DNA of 60,000 nt, taken from contig OU612065.1 in assembly GCA_914767715.1 (NCBI GenBank), positions 6,016,001 through 6,076,000 on the forward strand, given 5' to 3'. Of the stretch, positions 47,001 through 59,657 are shown piece after piece (the first letter of the stretch is position 1; every line of letters begins with the position of its first letter). The translations under genes were made by a program, and so were the position numbers. The notes under the pieces are model-generated. The model saw only the letters and a program-made list of their open reading frames with translations. It was not told where the DNA came from and did not search any database. Source of the stretch: Membranipora membranacea (taxonomy: Eukaryota; Bryozoa; Gymnolaemata; Cheilostomatida; Membraniporidae).

Positions 47001-50000
47001 CAACAATTATTAAACAGGTTTTTGTATTTAGGCATTGTTTGCGATGCTTTCTAGATGCGAGTCTTCTACATCGTTTTTTTCAATTTTCTGTTTCATCAAC
47101 AGCTCTGTGATGATAATGCTATCTACTCAGTCATGACCATAAGTTGGCATCGTGTAGACAGCTAGCCAACAGTAAACGAGGGATTGAAAAAAAAGAAATT
47201 CAACTGTTTTCAAATCTCAGATTGATTGATCCTAAAAGACTTACCACATTAGGAACAATATTACTGTCTATTCCATCAAAGTCGAGCAGATCATGTAGAG
47301 TTTTATTAAAATCATCAGGCAGCAATTTGAAACTATCAGTAGGTATGTTTACTTGGTCGATAATCGCATCGACCTGATCTTTTCCAACCAAAGTCTAAAT
47401 AAACAAAACAACAAAGTGGTGAAAATACATCCCGCCATGATTTGTCAACCCATCACCTAACACTATTACTATAATAGCTTAATATGTCTTCATTTTAAAT
47501 TTTATTTTCGGATAACAAATTGTTCAGGGATTGTTATGTGGGAATGTTACTGAGGGACAAATCCTGATAGAACACAGCGCTCAAAGCTATATGCCATGCT
47601 AGTTTCCTCATTGATATTGCAATGACCGGTAAATTCATGCAATTGGAATTTAGCGACCATTTGAATTGAGTTACAATATCTGTGTTCTGTACTAAGATGA
47701 TTACCTCAACCATTGTTAAAAGAGATGCCTTATCAAATCCAAGGTCCAGTCCACTCAACACACCATCTATATTGCCTCCTTCCAGACAATCACTGAAAAA
47801 AAGCATTAAATCCTATATCCATATCAGACTACATCTACATGGATAGCAACAAGTTGCCGAAGAAAACAGGTTGAATTGATTTCCTGAGACGAACACAATG
47901 TATTATTCCCAAGGAAGAAAAAGTATCACAACACTACACAAAGACATTGTGAATCCTTAAATTTGGTGGTGCATTACTTTGCTATTAAACCACATTTGAA
48001 GCATTGGGCACAAGTTTGTAACCTGTAAAAGCATGGGCCCGGATTACCGGTTCTGGCATTATATTGTCAACAGTGGAATGCCACTACCAGGGTTACAGGC
48101 AAATTTATAGATTTAGGCCAAATATGTGTCCATTTAAAAGAATCAATATTGATCCAGTTACATTGGTTGTTCTATTATATGATGCAAGCAAGTTGATTTT
48201 AGATAAAATAATACCTATATGTTTTGAGTAGTTTGTATGCAGTGATATTTGGGAGGAGAGTGAAGTCATTGTCTTTGAGTAGAGCAACAGTTGATTCTGG
48301 TTCCTGCACTGTCCAGCATAGCTGACTCGATAGGAGAGATCCACCAGTGAACGAAATAGTCGTCACCAACATCAGTAAAGAGTAGAATAAAAAGGTGAAT
48401 CCAACAGCACTGTATAAATATAAGAGCACAGTTAGAGTTAAAAAGGCAATATCTAGGAAAAGCAATTTTACCATCATTATACCAGGAACTTCCAAACAAC
48501 ACAAGTAGCATTCTCAGCCCTACATCATGGGAAGAATTTTTGCACATTTAGTCTCACAGGAAATGGTCTTGAAATGGATGGATAAAAATCAATTTATTTG
48601 ACGCAAAAAAAACACTATCAGCAGCATAAATTATGACTTATGATCTAGCTGAGGGCCGTTGCTCAGGTGTGTACAGTAAACACACCTCAATTTGTGTTCA
48701 TGGTGTTCAGATGATCTATAGGTAATCTAAGAGATAAGGTACTTACGCCATGAGGAAGTTTGAGCCGCAACCCTTATTGCAGCAGTTAGCGTCAGGTCCT
48801 GGCCTTTCTCCACAGCCACACATCAGACCCACTAAGTACAGGAGCAGTATGAAAGCGATGATGGAGCCTAGGGCTATGTTTACATACCACCTAGATAAAG
48901 TTATTGACATTTGAGAGGCTATGTCAACATGTGATATTATGTGACATTTGATTAACTGATTAATTTAAGTCGCATTTCTAACAGACTATACTCAGGTTTG
49001 AAGTTTGTTCATTGCTGAAATTCTAATATCCATCTTGTAATAGGTTGATAGCATCAAAAGTATGGCACATAAGTGGAAAAATAAAAATGAAAAGGAGTCT
49101 GAGCTGCATTAGTTGAAAAATTGCATATCAAACTCAAATAGGTGCTTTGTCTCTTGGTGGTTTGTAATAAAAAGAGGAGTAACGCAATGAAAACTCACCC
49201 ATAGGTAGACCCCAGCTCCACAGATATCGGTTGATCGTCTGAAGAAGTAGCCTCACTGATACCGTTTTTTATTACATCAGTTTGCTGACTTACAAGCTAT
49301 ACGCAAAGTAAACCTTATAAATCTCTAATATTGATATATCAACATCATCAGAACAACCAATTACCGCATAAACTTCATTCAGAATTAGCGACGTTTAAGC
49401 ATAAAATGAAGTTAGATAAATTTTGTAAAATTACAGACAGAACTGAAAAAAGAACTTATTTTACTGATTTTAACAAAGTTTGCCCAGCAGCATAGCACTC
49501 TCTCATCGGTAGCAGACGTATATATATATTATTTATCTTGGCACTGGGAATTATTTGACCATGCACAAACAGAACTAGATTGTAAAATTAATCAGGACAA
49601 TTTGTTAAAAAATATTTTTGTCAAGGAGGGCAGTTCTACTGAAAGATTGCATGGGGGACTGCCATTGGATTAAACTTTCACTACGAAATGGAAACATAAG
49701 ATATGTTATATTTTCTAGTTTCGAGTTTTAGATAAAACATTGACCCCTGATGCTATTCTGCCATGTTAATACTTACGTCTAATATTGCTCTGGATTGATC
49801 GACCACTTGGCTTCTCAGATTAGCTGTAGCATCAGTCACTTTTTCTTTTATATCTGCATGAGGAAAAAGGAAAGGCTGATAACCGATAAATAACTTGTAA
49901 TAGAGCTTTGAATTGAATTGTTTGGGCGGAGTGATTGTGGGGGCTGAATGCTGGATGTTAGTTACGGTCAGTAACTATCACACAACAGTTATCTACATAT

Positions 50001-53000
50001 TATGTTTAGATACGATGCACCTGATCTTCAATAAATCGAAAATAATATTGAATAGATTATTGGGTCTACTCTCGAGGAAGAATCATTAGCCAGAGTTTAG
50101 TTTCACTAGATTGAAGTTTACTTAATGCTAGCTAGGATCATTCTTTGCTGGCCAAGATGGGAGTTAAAGTATAGTAATGTGCTTGAGTAAATATGGGCTA
50201 GTCATAAATTTCGCTATTTCAAACATGTGTGAAATGGCTACTTTTTCTACTGCAAAAACTTTACCCTTCTATGGATTATCATTTCAAGGTAAACCATGGG
50301 ATTGAATGAGTTTAACATTGCATAAAATAGCTAATGTGCCAATCTCCCATTGCTATGTATATATATTGGAATTTCTAAACTAAAATGCTTTCTCGTTTTT
50401 GTTCAGGCACGCAATGACCAAATCTGGCAGAGGTTGCTGCTCTATGTTGAGTTTTAAGAATCTGCAAAATTGTTGTTAAGTCACCAAGATAAGTGATAGA
50501 AGAGTAAATGATGGTAATAACCTAGGACACAGTAGTGTTTGTTGACGCCACGTCCAAGAAAATGTCTCATGATAAAATAATGATGATTTCCCTATGAGCT
50601 TGAGAAGATTGATTCATTGGCCTCTACTTTCCTACGTAACCTATCTAGAAGTTGTCCCTCAGGCAAAGATGTTATGTCTGGCTCCGATATGAAGAGGAAG
50701 CTAGTAATTAAGTTGGTCACAGGCTCGTAACACCCAATGTCCATGTTAAATATGGCGATGGTAATGCATAATTTTGATCTCATCATGACTTAGCAGATTT
50801 GAGAATGACAAAAATAATAAAATTTGTCACAGCAGTTGATATGCGAGTAAATGACTCATGTGAAACGCGCCTTTAACAAGCTACGCTGTTTTAATGACCT
50901 ACTAGCTGCACTTCACTTTCATTAAACGGACATTGAGTCATAATGTTGTGTACCTGTCTTAGAGCTATTGAGCTGCTCCTCCACCTTAGCATAGATTGTA
51001 CCGTTGACCTGATAACAGAGCCAGACAAATTATTATGTATGAGTATTTACACAGTATATGTATGTGTGACAATGTATGTCGTTCATCAGGTACCCTTGAA
51101 ACATACCCTTATGTACATTGTCAACACCGCAAGCACTTCAACACTGTTCATCATGATAATAGGGGCATGTGTGATAAGCATGGACTAGATTAGGCTGAAA
51201 ATAGTCTCACCCCTCAAACTGGGATTTAGCATCTGGTCAAATCCAGCAGGCGGAAACTCTCATATACAGAAATCATAGAGCAATGATTAAAATAAACACG
51301 ATGACAGTTATGAAACTGCAATGATTGTGCTCTAACCTGTTCATAGACCACTCTCAAATTCTCAATGGAGTTCAGTTGAGACTTCGGGCCATCGCTGATT
51401 TCATCAATCGTCTATAAAATACAAAACGTCATTATGAGAATATGAAATGAGACACGCCACAGAAACATAATATATCAATGGGTTAAATATTGGTGTTTTG
51501 GCTGTTGGTACCGCTGATCATAGCATATCACAAAGATTTCTTGTTTTCCAGTGGTGACGTAGCGGTACTAGAAGATTAAATCTGAACTCGCCAATCTCTG
51601 ATCTGCATGAATTGGACTCTTCAGGTCCTGATTAGAAATACAGTGATAAAGAAAATAAGACCTCTCTGACCATCGAGAGTTTAAAGAAGTTTTGTCGTGC
51701 TATGTATAAGATATCTACACACTGATTGCAAGAAGGATAAATCAGAGGTGAAAAAGATAAATCACATTTAGCTGTGCGATTGTTCCCATAACGGATAAAC
51801 AGTCACACACATCACATCTAAATAATTGAGATAAAGCATGCTTATTTCTTGGCTATAGAAATGGTTAACACGGCATCTGGTAGCTTGCTATGAATGCTAT
51901 GAAAATCTAAACTATGGTTAGGATGCCAGATGGAGCAACTCTTAGTTCTCATTACATGCAATGACAGAATGAACGCATAACAGGTTAATAACAGGACTTT
52001 GTGTGTTGCTGAAGACAGACAAAACACATTTCGCATTTACCTTATTTGTATCCTGGAAAATTGAAAATATAATGTTCAGCAACCAATAATCAACACAAAA
52101 TACAGCTGGTAGACGAGTGGACGTATAAAAGATGAATCCCTGGGGCCCTGAGGTAAGGGATAGGAACAGAAGAGCATGCTAACGTCAACACAACAAGATG
52201 AAGGGTGGGTAAGCGGTATATCAACTGGCTCTTTTTTGCACAACTGGTCATTGGGTGGTTGGGGCTTACAGATTCAGTTTGTTTGTTTTTACAAAGCTCT
52301 TTGGTTTTTACAATTACGTCACTTGGCATTATTGCAGGCATCATAATAAAATAATGACAATGAACAATTATTTTTATTTTCCATGTCCACAATAGTATTT
52401 CTTGCAAAGGAAAACATAAGCTCTATTTTTTTAAAAAGAATTTAGATGCAATAAATGTAGACGTACTGCCTGCTGTGAGAGACTTGCGATTTCATTGACC
52501 ATACTGTTCATCTTGTCCCCGAGCTCAGCACACCCTAGACAGGTTGTATTTCTTGTCAGATCTCGAGCCAGTGTGTAGTTTTTAGCTGTCTCATCTATAT
52601 TATCCTGTAACTCTTGTAAGGACACTAGCAAGTCATCCAAAGTGTGATTGAACACGTCAAGAACTGAAAAAAATGTAGCAATTGTTAAATTGTGCCATCA
52701 AAGATAACCACAAGGTAATGAACGCTAGAGGAGTAATGTATTGACAGGAGGAAAAGTTTGACATGTATCACAGTCAACTCCCTCCTCAGGTAGCTTACAT
52801 CATCCCGAAACTAGCCCAACTCAACTCAGCCAATATATACTCCTTTAGGGGAGTTTGATTATTTGCTGGCTGGTCGAATATTTGATGAAATGTCACAATG
52901 CCCAAGGTGATATGTATAATATATTCCTGTTATAATATATGATCTGACAGATATGATAAGCGGAGGGAAACCAGTAATTAACATTGATTGGGCAAACTGA

Positions 53001-56000
53001 TCATTAGTAGTCTGGTAGTTTCAGGGCAAAAGCAAAGTTCTTATGCATTGTCATTCTCACAAGCTCCAGGGAATAAGATGAGTAATACCTGGCCTAATTA
53101 CTCTCAGTATATCCATATATCAGGAGCATAACCAGAGCAGAGTATGAACCTAGGACCTGCTGTAGGACTGTAGTGTGACTATAAACATTTACTCAATTAC
53201 TCATACAAGAACAACAACAGCATTGACAAGACCACGTGTGTGTTCTTATATGCCTTATTTCAGAGGCCAGACGGCATAGTCCTTTTGATCCTGCCATTGT
53301 GACATCCTATCTTAATATTGAGATAATGGGAGAGGTGATTTAGGAGCGTCCGGGTGGGGGGTGGGATCAGAGTTTTGGCTACCTTATAGTGTACACCATC
53401 CATCTTACATTTGGTGAACACCAGATAAAATACAAACATTCTGACTATGAGGGTCATTAGGCGGGGACAAAGGACATTGACAATCACTGTCAGGGGTAAT
53501 TGCCTCGCAAGCTGTTTTCATATGTGTTCCAAACCAGACTGGTATATTCATCCTCTAAAAGCTCGATCAAGGAGTAGATGTAGTATAACAACATAGGCCT
53601 ATATGCAAAGGTGAAGCACTCACCATCAGCTAGGGCTGTAACCGGACCTTCCACTTGTGTTATGTTCAAAAAGTTTCCAGTCAACTTGGTACCAGCACCT
53701 GTAAATACGTATAGTCATCATAATTGTACAAATATACTTTGAGGACAAACCTGCTTTACTTTAACTATAGCAGTGCCTCATCACCATTACATTCAAACAG
53801 GGTAAATAATGATGCACGTGACTCCGACGCATCATATAAGGGATAACAAGTTATTTGAGGTTACTCAAGTCTTATGACTCTGCTGTATCATATACAGTTA
53901 GCCTATTACCTCAAGCTTAGGTCCTATAATTAAAACTATCCTCAGGCACTCCCATCTTATATCATCTTATAAGAAAGACGGTTCACAGAATACAATACTA
54001 GATGAGTCATATATTACAGCTAACAAGTTACACACCATGCCCTTTACTTCATCACCACCAGCCATGATTACACTGGCTTAATTCAAGTAAATTTAAAAGC
54101 TCACCATCAACAAATTTGCCGACATTATTTTCAATCTCTGTGAGTGTTGCATAGGTTTCTGCCACAATTCCCTGCAAAGAGAAAACCTTTCCATGTGAGC
54201 ACACATCAAGGACAAGCAAATACAAGGAGCATAAAATTGGTATGGCACAAAAGAATATTTTTAGAGTGTGGATACCAGATACAATGGGATACATTTTTTT
54301 CACACTGACTTGACTTATATCCATACGAGATATAAATGAATGACGTACATACGCTATACTCAGCTTTGTAAATATAGATATTACTGGAGGGACTGACTAT
54401 CTTGATTCATAGACATGTGATTTCCCATTACAACATGTCAATAGATGATTAATTGATATTAGATAAATAGATAGATTAGCCTTCTCACCAAGTTAAACCA
54501 TACAAGTCCCAAGAGACCCAAGGGTTGATACACTAGTAATAACTCTATAATTCAATCTTACTGCAATTATCAACACAACAGAGAACAACATAGAACCTAA
54601 CACATAGAAAACACACAGTGTCTCTGACAATGAACTTTAAAGGGTTTCCATAAACAACCTGGTAAAGTTCGTAAGGGTGAGCATGAAGTCCATGGCATAA
54701 AGAGGTGGTCAGAGCCTTATTATATGTGGCCTATGATAAACTAGCTGTAAACATGTGGGCTGACACTACTCACATCATTGACGACACTGTAAGTTGTCTG
54801 GTTTATTTTGTCGATGCTGTCGGTCAGATTCTTCTCAATAACTCCGTTTTTGACTAGATTATGTAATTCGGCAGCACTGAAGAAAGCCAGAACCATCCCA
54901 CCACTGTCCAAAACATCACAAAATTACATTATATATATGAAATAAGAATCTGAAAACATGAGAGGATATCTATCCAAAACAGAGATATGTTTTACAATGG
55001 AAATAGGTCTACCCCTATTTCAGAGAACTCTTAAGCACAACTTTCATGAGATGTATGATGCCATTGATTCCTACTAGAAATATCTTTCTCTGACTTGGGC
55101 TTTAATAATTCCCCTCTTGACTCACCAAGTCATGTAAGGGGGAAATCAATGGTCCAAGTTTGTCAGATGGTGAAATGTGTCTACTGCTTATCCCCACTCC
55201 CTCCCTCCTCAGATAAGATGGCAACATTTTCATCATTCAACTACACCCAACTCAATGTATTCAGCTCAAACAAGGAAATATTATATTGTTATGACATTGG
55301 GGTTACTGTAAGAATTGGCTTACTAATGGAGGTCATTGAAACATCCCTATTGTTTCCTTGGCAGTAAGATTGAGTGGAGTCAAATTTGGAAGACCAATAT
55401 TTTAAGATAAAATTTGGTTATCCTTATTGATCTGTCTACATTTGAGGGTGTGCCCTTCCTTTATAGTATATGCATAACGGATAAATAAATATGCTTAACC
55501 ACCGGTATCATCCACCACATTACGGAGAAGAGCAGAAGATTAAGATATGTGGCCAAAAACTTTATCTGGGAAAGAAGCTCAAATCTATAACAAGCTAGTT
55601 TGTCTACTCCAACAATTGTATCAGTCAAGCAAAATGGGTTATTTATTCTCCAGCCCATCAATAAAATACAAGACACTAGGGCTTTTTATATGTGTGTTGG
55701 TAAGAGAGCTTTTGCTACATTTAAATTGACTAGATATGGAGACCATAGTTTCGATGAGTTCGTGGAATAAGTTTTTGTCAATCTGAATATTATTGGCCCG
55801 GTAGAGGTCTGCTGGAACACAGGCCAAATCTGTCAGAGAGGAGAGGCAGACATACTAAACTTTTGTGCGTTTCCATGACATTCTAGTTAATTTATGAACC
55901 TGTCACTAACACCCTACCCTAAAGCAGAAATACAATACACTCAACCACCAATTTGCGTAGATGTAGAAATAATGAAAAATTATCATTTAAAGACATGGGT

Positions 56001-57533
56001 GCATTAACCTCACCTAACAACAGTACTCAAAAATGTTTCATAAATAATGACATTATGGTTGAGTTTGATGCACTATGATCTTAAGGACCACAGGCCTCCC
56101 TACAATATGCGCTCAACCTCAAATATGTCTCCAAGTTTGAATCTGATTATCATCATACCAGACCACAATGACCTACTTGCACCAGTATTTTTTTTCTGTT
56201 GCCTAAAAGTTTAAGTTGCTGTAAAAGTAGTTACCAATAGTTGTCACTTCCATAGATAACAACGGGGCATAGCCTTTGATTCGTTTGGTAGAGAAAACAC
56301 TACATTAAAATTTAGTGAAAAAAACTTTGATGGTTAACATCAGGCTGACTGCATGGCTCTGGTGTTTAAGAACTCACACTGTGATGATGGTGAAGACAAG
56401 AAGCAGCCCAGCGCAGACTAGCTTCTTACACTTGCCATTCTTTGGATCATTTTCCGGAGCTTTACCTCCGCATTTGCCGCATAATCGACAACAGCAACAG
56501 AAACAACCGATGAATGGCATCAACACAATAAGTAAAACTCCAATCACCACACAAGTAGCAAAACCATAATATCCCTTCAGCAGAGTCTATAAATATATAA
56601 TATGCATTATGATCAAGAGTATCATAGCGATGTCTGAGCCTTCTTGTTCAGATAATGACAGTCTAGAACTGGGCTAGTACAGTTTACACGTCCCTGACCA
56701 AGTATATTGAAACAGCATACGTTTATGATCCTAGCACAAATATTTTGATAATTGTTCTCTATGGCACCTGTAAGTCACATCAACAGTTGGCACTTCTTCT
56801 CAAGGCACATATTATACAGCTAGTTGTCTCAACAACAAAAAATAACACTCCAACACAAAACATGACTCATGACTGTGAGTGTTCCTTGACTTGAAGTATC
56901 ATCTTAGCATGAGCAAGCCTCTTATTATAAAGAAATTAATATTTTACATCCTAGTATTTTACATCCATATTTTACATCACACTTCCTAGATAGTATTCAC
57001 AGTAAACAATCTTTCTGATTGGGAAATTGGTAGCTGTATTCACTAGTAGATCCTCTGTCTAAATCTATTTAATTCTGATGCTACTTTCTAAGGCCTCTAG
57101 CTGCAGTCCCGAAAGTGTGGCTCTCAGAAATTTCATACTTACTTGAGTAAGAGGCCAGATGTCTTCAGTTGCGATTCCTGACTCCACCTTTTCTGTAACC
57201 TCCTCTGTAAAAGAAATATAATTAATATAAAATTGAAAAATATCTATTTTCAAAAATAACATAAACATAACTGAGAACTTGTATTGATACTCTAATGAAA
57301 CTTATGCACATTTATCAGGACATGATGATGGCATACCGTTACAACTTACTTATTATATCTGGGCGGATGCCTTTTGGGAAGACTGCATGCAAAAATCCAT
57401 CTGCCAAGTTATAGAATGGCGCCAGCGCCTGGTTTATAGGACTTGGCTCAGAAGGAGATTGTGTAGTAGACTGAGCAGATATGGCAGATATCAAACAGAT
57501 GGTCAAAGCCACCAAAATGACTTTATTAAACAT
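41023..57533 (-). CDS. PROM1: Prominin (CD133 family) five-pass membrane glycoprotein (25 exons, 861 aa)
   Basis: Organises cholesterol-rich plasma-membrane protrusions. Exons in coding order: 57350-57533, 57143-57204, 56378-56586, 54774-54903, 54105-54171, 53624-53698, 52467-52663, 52041-52052, 51337-51411, 50954-51008, 49777-49853, 49199-49296, 48747-48890, 48215-48409, 47705-47792, 47245-47394, 46621-46716, 45913-45984, 45523-45576, 45242-45322, 44966-45034, 44674-44757, 44377-44501, 42197-42235, 41023-41170. All joins are in phase; 861 aa against 865 in human PROM1. Visible in order: signal peptide (VILVALTICLISAISA), TM1 then the family's cysteine cluster CFCCCCRLCGKCGG, TM2, loop 1 with several N-x-S/T sites and CLGC, TM3 (NIALGSIIAFILLLYLVGLM), cytoplasmic CGCGERPGPDANCC, TM4, loop 2, TM5 (CLIMFIPCLIFGLIVTNLF), and a Tyr/Asp-rich tail ending GHGYNHF. 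Orthology to PROM1 versus other prominins is not settled. Confidence 0.95.
42075..42089 (-). other. Candidate 15-nt cassette micro-exon of prominin tail
   Basis: Between a pyrimidine-rich TTAG acceptor and a GTAAGT donor lies AACATTACCGCTGCA. It enters and leaves in phase 2, like both flanking exons, and would add five residues (TLPLH region) to the cytoplasmic tail without changing frame. Not included in the 861-aa count. Confidence 0.35.
42580..42639 (-). other. Candidate 60-nt alternative exon of prominin tail
   Basis: Acceptor TTCATAG and donor GTAAGT bound 60 bases in phase 2. Joined from the TM5 exon it reads FSSSRKSMSLMYYLRRDKEY. Joined on to the last exon it continues YRNRPAYH, but joined to the 42197-42235 exon it makes TAA. 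It therefore fits as an alternative to that exon, or as an early-stop tail. A second acceptor six bases inside (CAG) is possible. Confidence 0.4.
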
Positions 57534-57606
57534 GTTATAGATGGCCTTGTGACACCCTTCTTCAAGAAGGCCTGTACAAAGTTTGACTAGACAGACCAGC
57601 TGTCTT

Positions 57607-57614
57607 TATTTATA
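57607..57614 (-). promoter_or_regulatory. Candidate TATA box of prominin
   Basis: TATAAATA on the minus strand, about 75 bases upstream of the prominin ATG, would give a short 5' UTR. No experimental start is known. Confidence 0.45.
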
Positions 57615-57835
57615 GTTTGAACGCTACTTTCCGATTGAGTCAGTTGTTTTTTTTTGTTACGGACGCTTGTCAAGATAATTTAATACTTCCCGTACAATTA
57701 CTATCCAAGTAGGTCTATGTGTTGTGATCTGCAACAAAAATGAAGTTAAATAAGACTCTATCTAGCTGTATCCCTATTTTGTAAAGGGTTTTTTGTAGAG
57801 TATTGAACCTATAGTACTACGGTTCATTAGTTACA

Positions 57836-58077
57836 GGGGGTCTTTCAATTAGAAACAGCTAAATTCGCAATCTGATGGCTCACTCAGTGAGTGAGTGATA
57901 CCTGCCAGGCTCTCGCTTTCAAATCGCTCAGTCATTGATGAAACTACATACATTCTGAGTGAGCAATTCGGAAGTGATTTTGTCTAAATGAAAGACCAAG
58001 TGAGTGATAATTTTGAGCGAGGTGATAGTGATAACTTGCTTTAGTAAATCATCGCACATTCTAATTGAACGACCCCC
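57836..58077. mobile_element. 242-bp terminal-inverted-repeat element in the prominin 5' flank
   Basis: GGGGGTCTTTCAATTAGAA (57836-57854) and the reverse complement of 58059-58077 agree at 18 of 19 bases. Internal GTGAGTGA repeats and a second 10-base inverted pair (GCTCACTCAG / CTGAGTGAGC) lie between them. The element is too short to code for anything, so it is MITE-like. No clear target-site duplication could be fixed. Confidence 0.6.
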
Positions 58078-58780
58078 CAGGATACCTTAACCTCAAGTTC
58101 TAACTGCAACTTGCTGGTCCAATGGATTCACCAAATTCAAAATAAGTACAGGGGTAATGATTTGTTTTGAACAGAAAGGGAATGTACTGGTATGAGTGAA
58201 CAAATTCGTTTCACAGCAAATTGATAGATACTAGTTGTAGTGTGTCCAAACACCGAGTAGACCCATCTAGACTGGATAATATACTACTATAACTTTCTAT
58301 ATGTAATATTCACTCAATGAACTCCATTGATCCACCAATATTGCATTCTCAGTTGCAGTAGACATCCATTGTATCAATATCATAGATAGATTGATGATAA
58401 AAAAAAGACGCCTTGCTACTCTTATTTTTCAATCAAAGCCTTTTCAACTCTGTCTTTAAATTCCACCAAGTAAAGTAGTAGTAATATATTAAGATGATCT
58501 GATAAAATAGACAAGCATGAATACATTGTTCAAGCAAAATGTAAAAGCATTCAGACAAAGATCCTAATGTTAGTTGGTATCTGGCAACAAAGTAAACCCA
58601 TATTTTACAAACCTCATAAATAATATTTTTCGGCAGGAAACTGGTATAATTCTCAGAGCCACGCCCACTTAAATAGTTCTATTTCTATGAACTGAAACAG
58701 GATACTCAATGAGTAGGGGTACACACTCACCTCCAAACATAATATGTTTTTATAAACCATAGACTAATATATTTGTTCAT

Positions 58781-58898
58781 CCAATGACAGGAGGAATTTA
58801 TATCACGTGGCTAGACAATCGCATGCAGACGTCACAGTGCGCTTTCTAGTAAAACCATTTTGTTGCAAATTCATTTGCAATTTGGGAACCCTATAAAT
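58781..58898 (+). promoter_or_regulatory. Promoter-like cluster: CCAAT, E-box, CRE-like site, TATA
   Basis: CCAAT (58781-58785), the E-box CACGTG (58804-58809), a CRE-like GACGTCA (58828-58834) and TATAAAT (58892-58898) occur in this order and spacing, about 100 bases before an ATG followed by a strong splice donor. This is a typical animal core promoter arrangement, but each motif alone is common. Confidence 0.45.
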
Positions 58899-58999
58899 TA
58901 GCCAAGTGATATTCATTATGCTGATACACTGAACCTCAATAATGCCATAGCTCACTTTAAATTTATCCTTGTCAAGCTTTGGAGTAGCACTGACTTATC

Positions 59000-59657
59000 A
59001 TGGTCAAGTGTGTAAGTATATCAATTCAATTCATTTCTACTGTAGAGTAGTCAATTGCAAAAAAAAATTGTTTGTTGTTGATTGTTCAAGCTGTTACTTA
59101 GATAGTTGACTTTGGTTGGTGTTTACTTTAGTTACCATCAACACCATACAACAAGGTAAGGTTGCAAAATGGGCCACTGCGGGTTACAAGCCTGCGATGT
59201 TCCTATGTCCGGTATCAACCACTGGGTCGGTGGTGATACTGGGCTTAGGCAACATTTACTTACATGCTTGCAAGGGTTGTCATAAGGTATTTAGGCCTAC
59301 CTCAGTAGTTACCTCAATCAGAATGGTCCAAAGCGAAGGCCTCAATGACTTTCACTCGGGAACCATTTTTACACATAAGTCGGTTAAAACCAGTCAGGAT
59401 CTAAATTTTGTTTTAAAGCTATGTGGGAGGGGTGTAGCGGTATGCGGTTGTTGTTTTCTTTTCATTCAGTCTACGGCTCTAAGCTCTCATATTTCATTAT
59501 CTAATTATGCCATATAGAGACTGGGGTTGAATTTCAAAATTCAGTCAAAAGACATCACTGATCATGGAATGGAGACATAAAAATATTACTTTGAAACATT
59601 ATAATAACCTACAATAAGATGGATAACGAGTTTCCACAGATATCATCTTTGAGGCAG
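59000..59657 (+). CDS. Possible 5' end of an unrecognised gene made of micro-exons
   Basis: Three short phase-0 pieces can be joined: 59000-59011 (ATG GTC AAG TGT, then GTAAGT), 59132-59155 (between TTTAG and GTAAGG) and 59619-59657 (ending CAG/GTATTT). Together they read MVKCLPSTPYNK then MDNEFPQISSLRQ. The first two donors are strong and the promoter-like cluster lies just upstream. The third acceptor lacks a pyrimidine tract and is doubtful. I do not recognise the protein; any further exons lie beyond 60000. The exons are too short for similarity to help. Confidence 0.25.

Noticed and set aside
55741-55833. Minus-strand exon-like piece (LACVPADLYRANN) with a good acceptor
   Set aside because: It cannot join the preceding prominin exon in phase (it gives a stop), has no good donor, and TM2 is already complete without it.
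59116-59517. 133-codon plus-strand frame
   Set aside because: It overlaps the candidate micro-exon at 59132 in a different frame, and its Cys-rich text matches nothing I know. Most likely intron.
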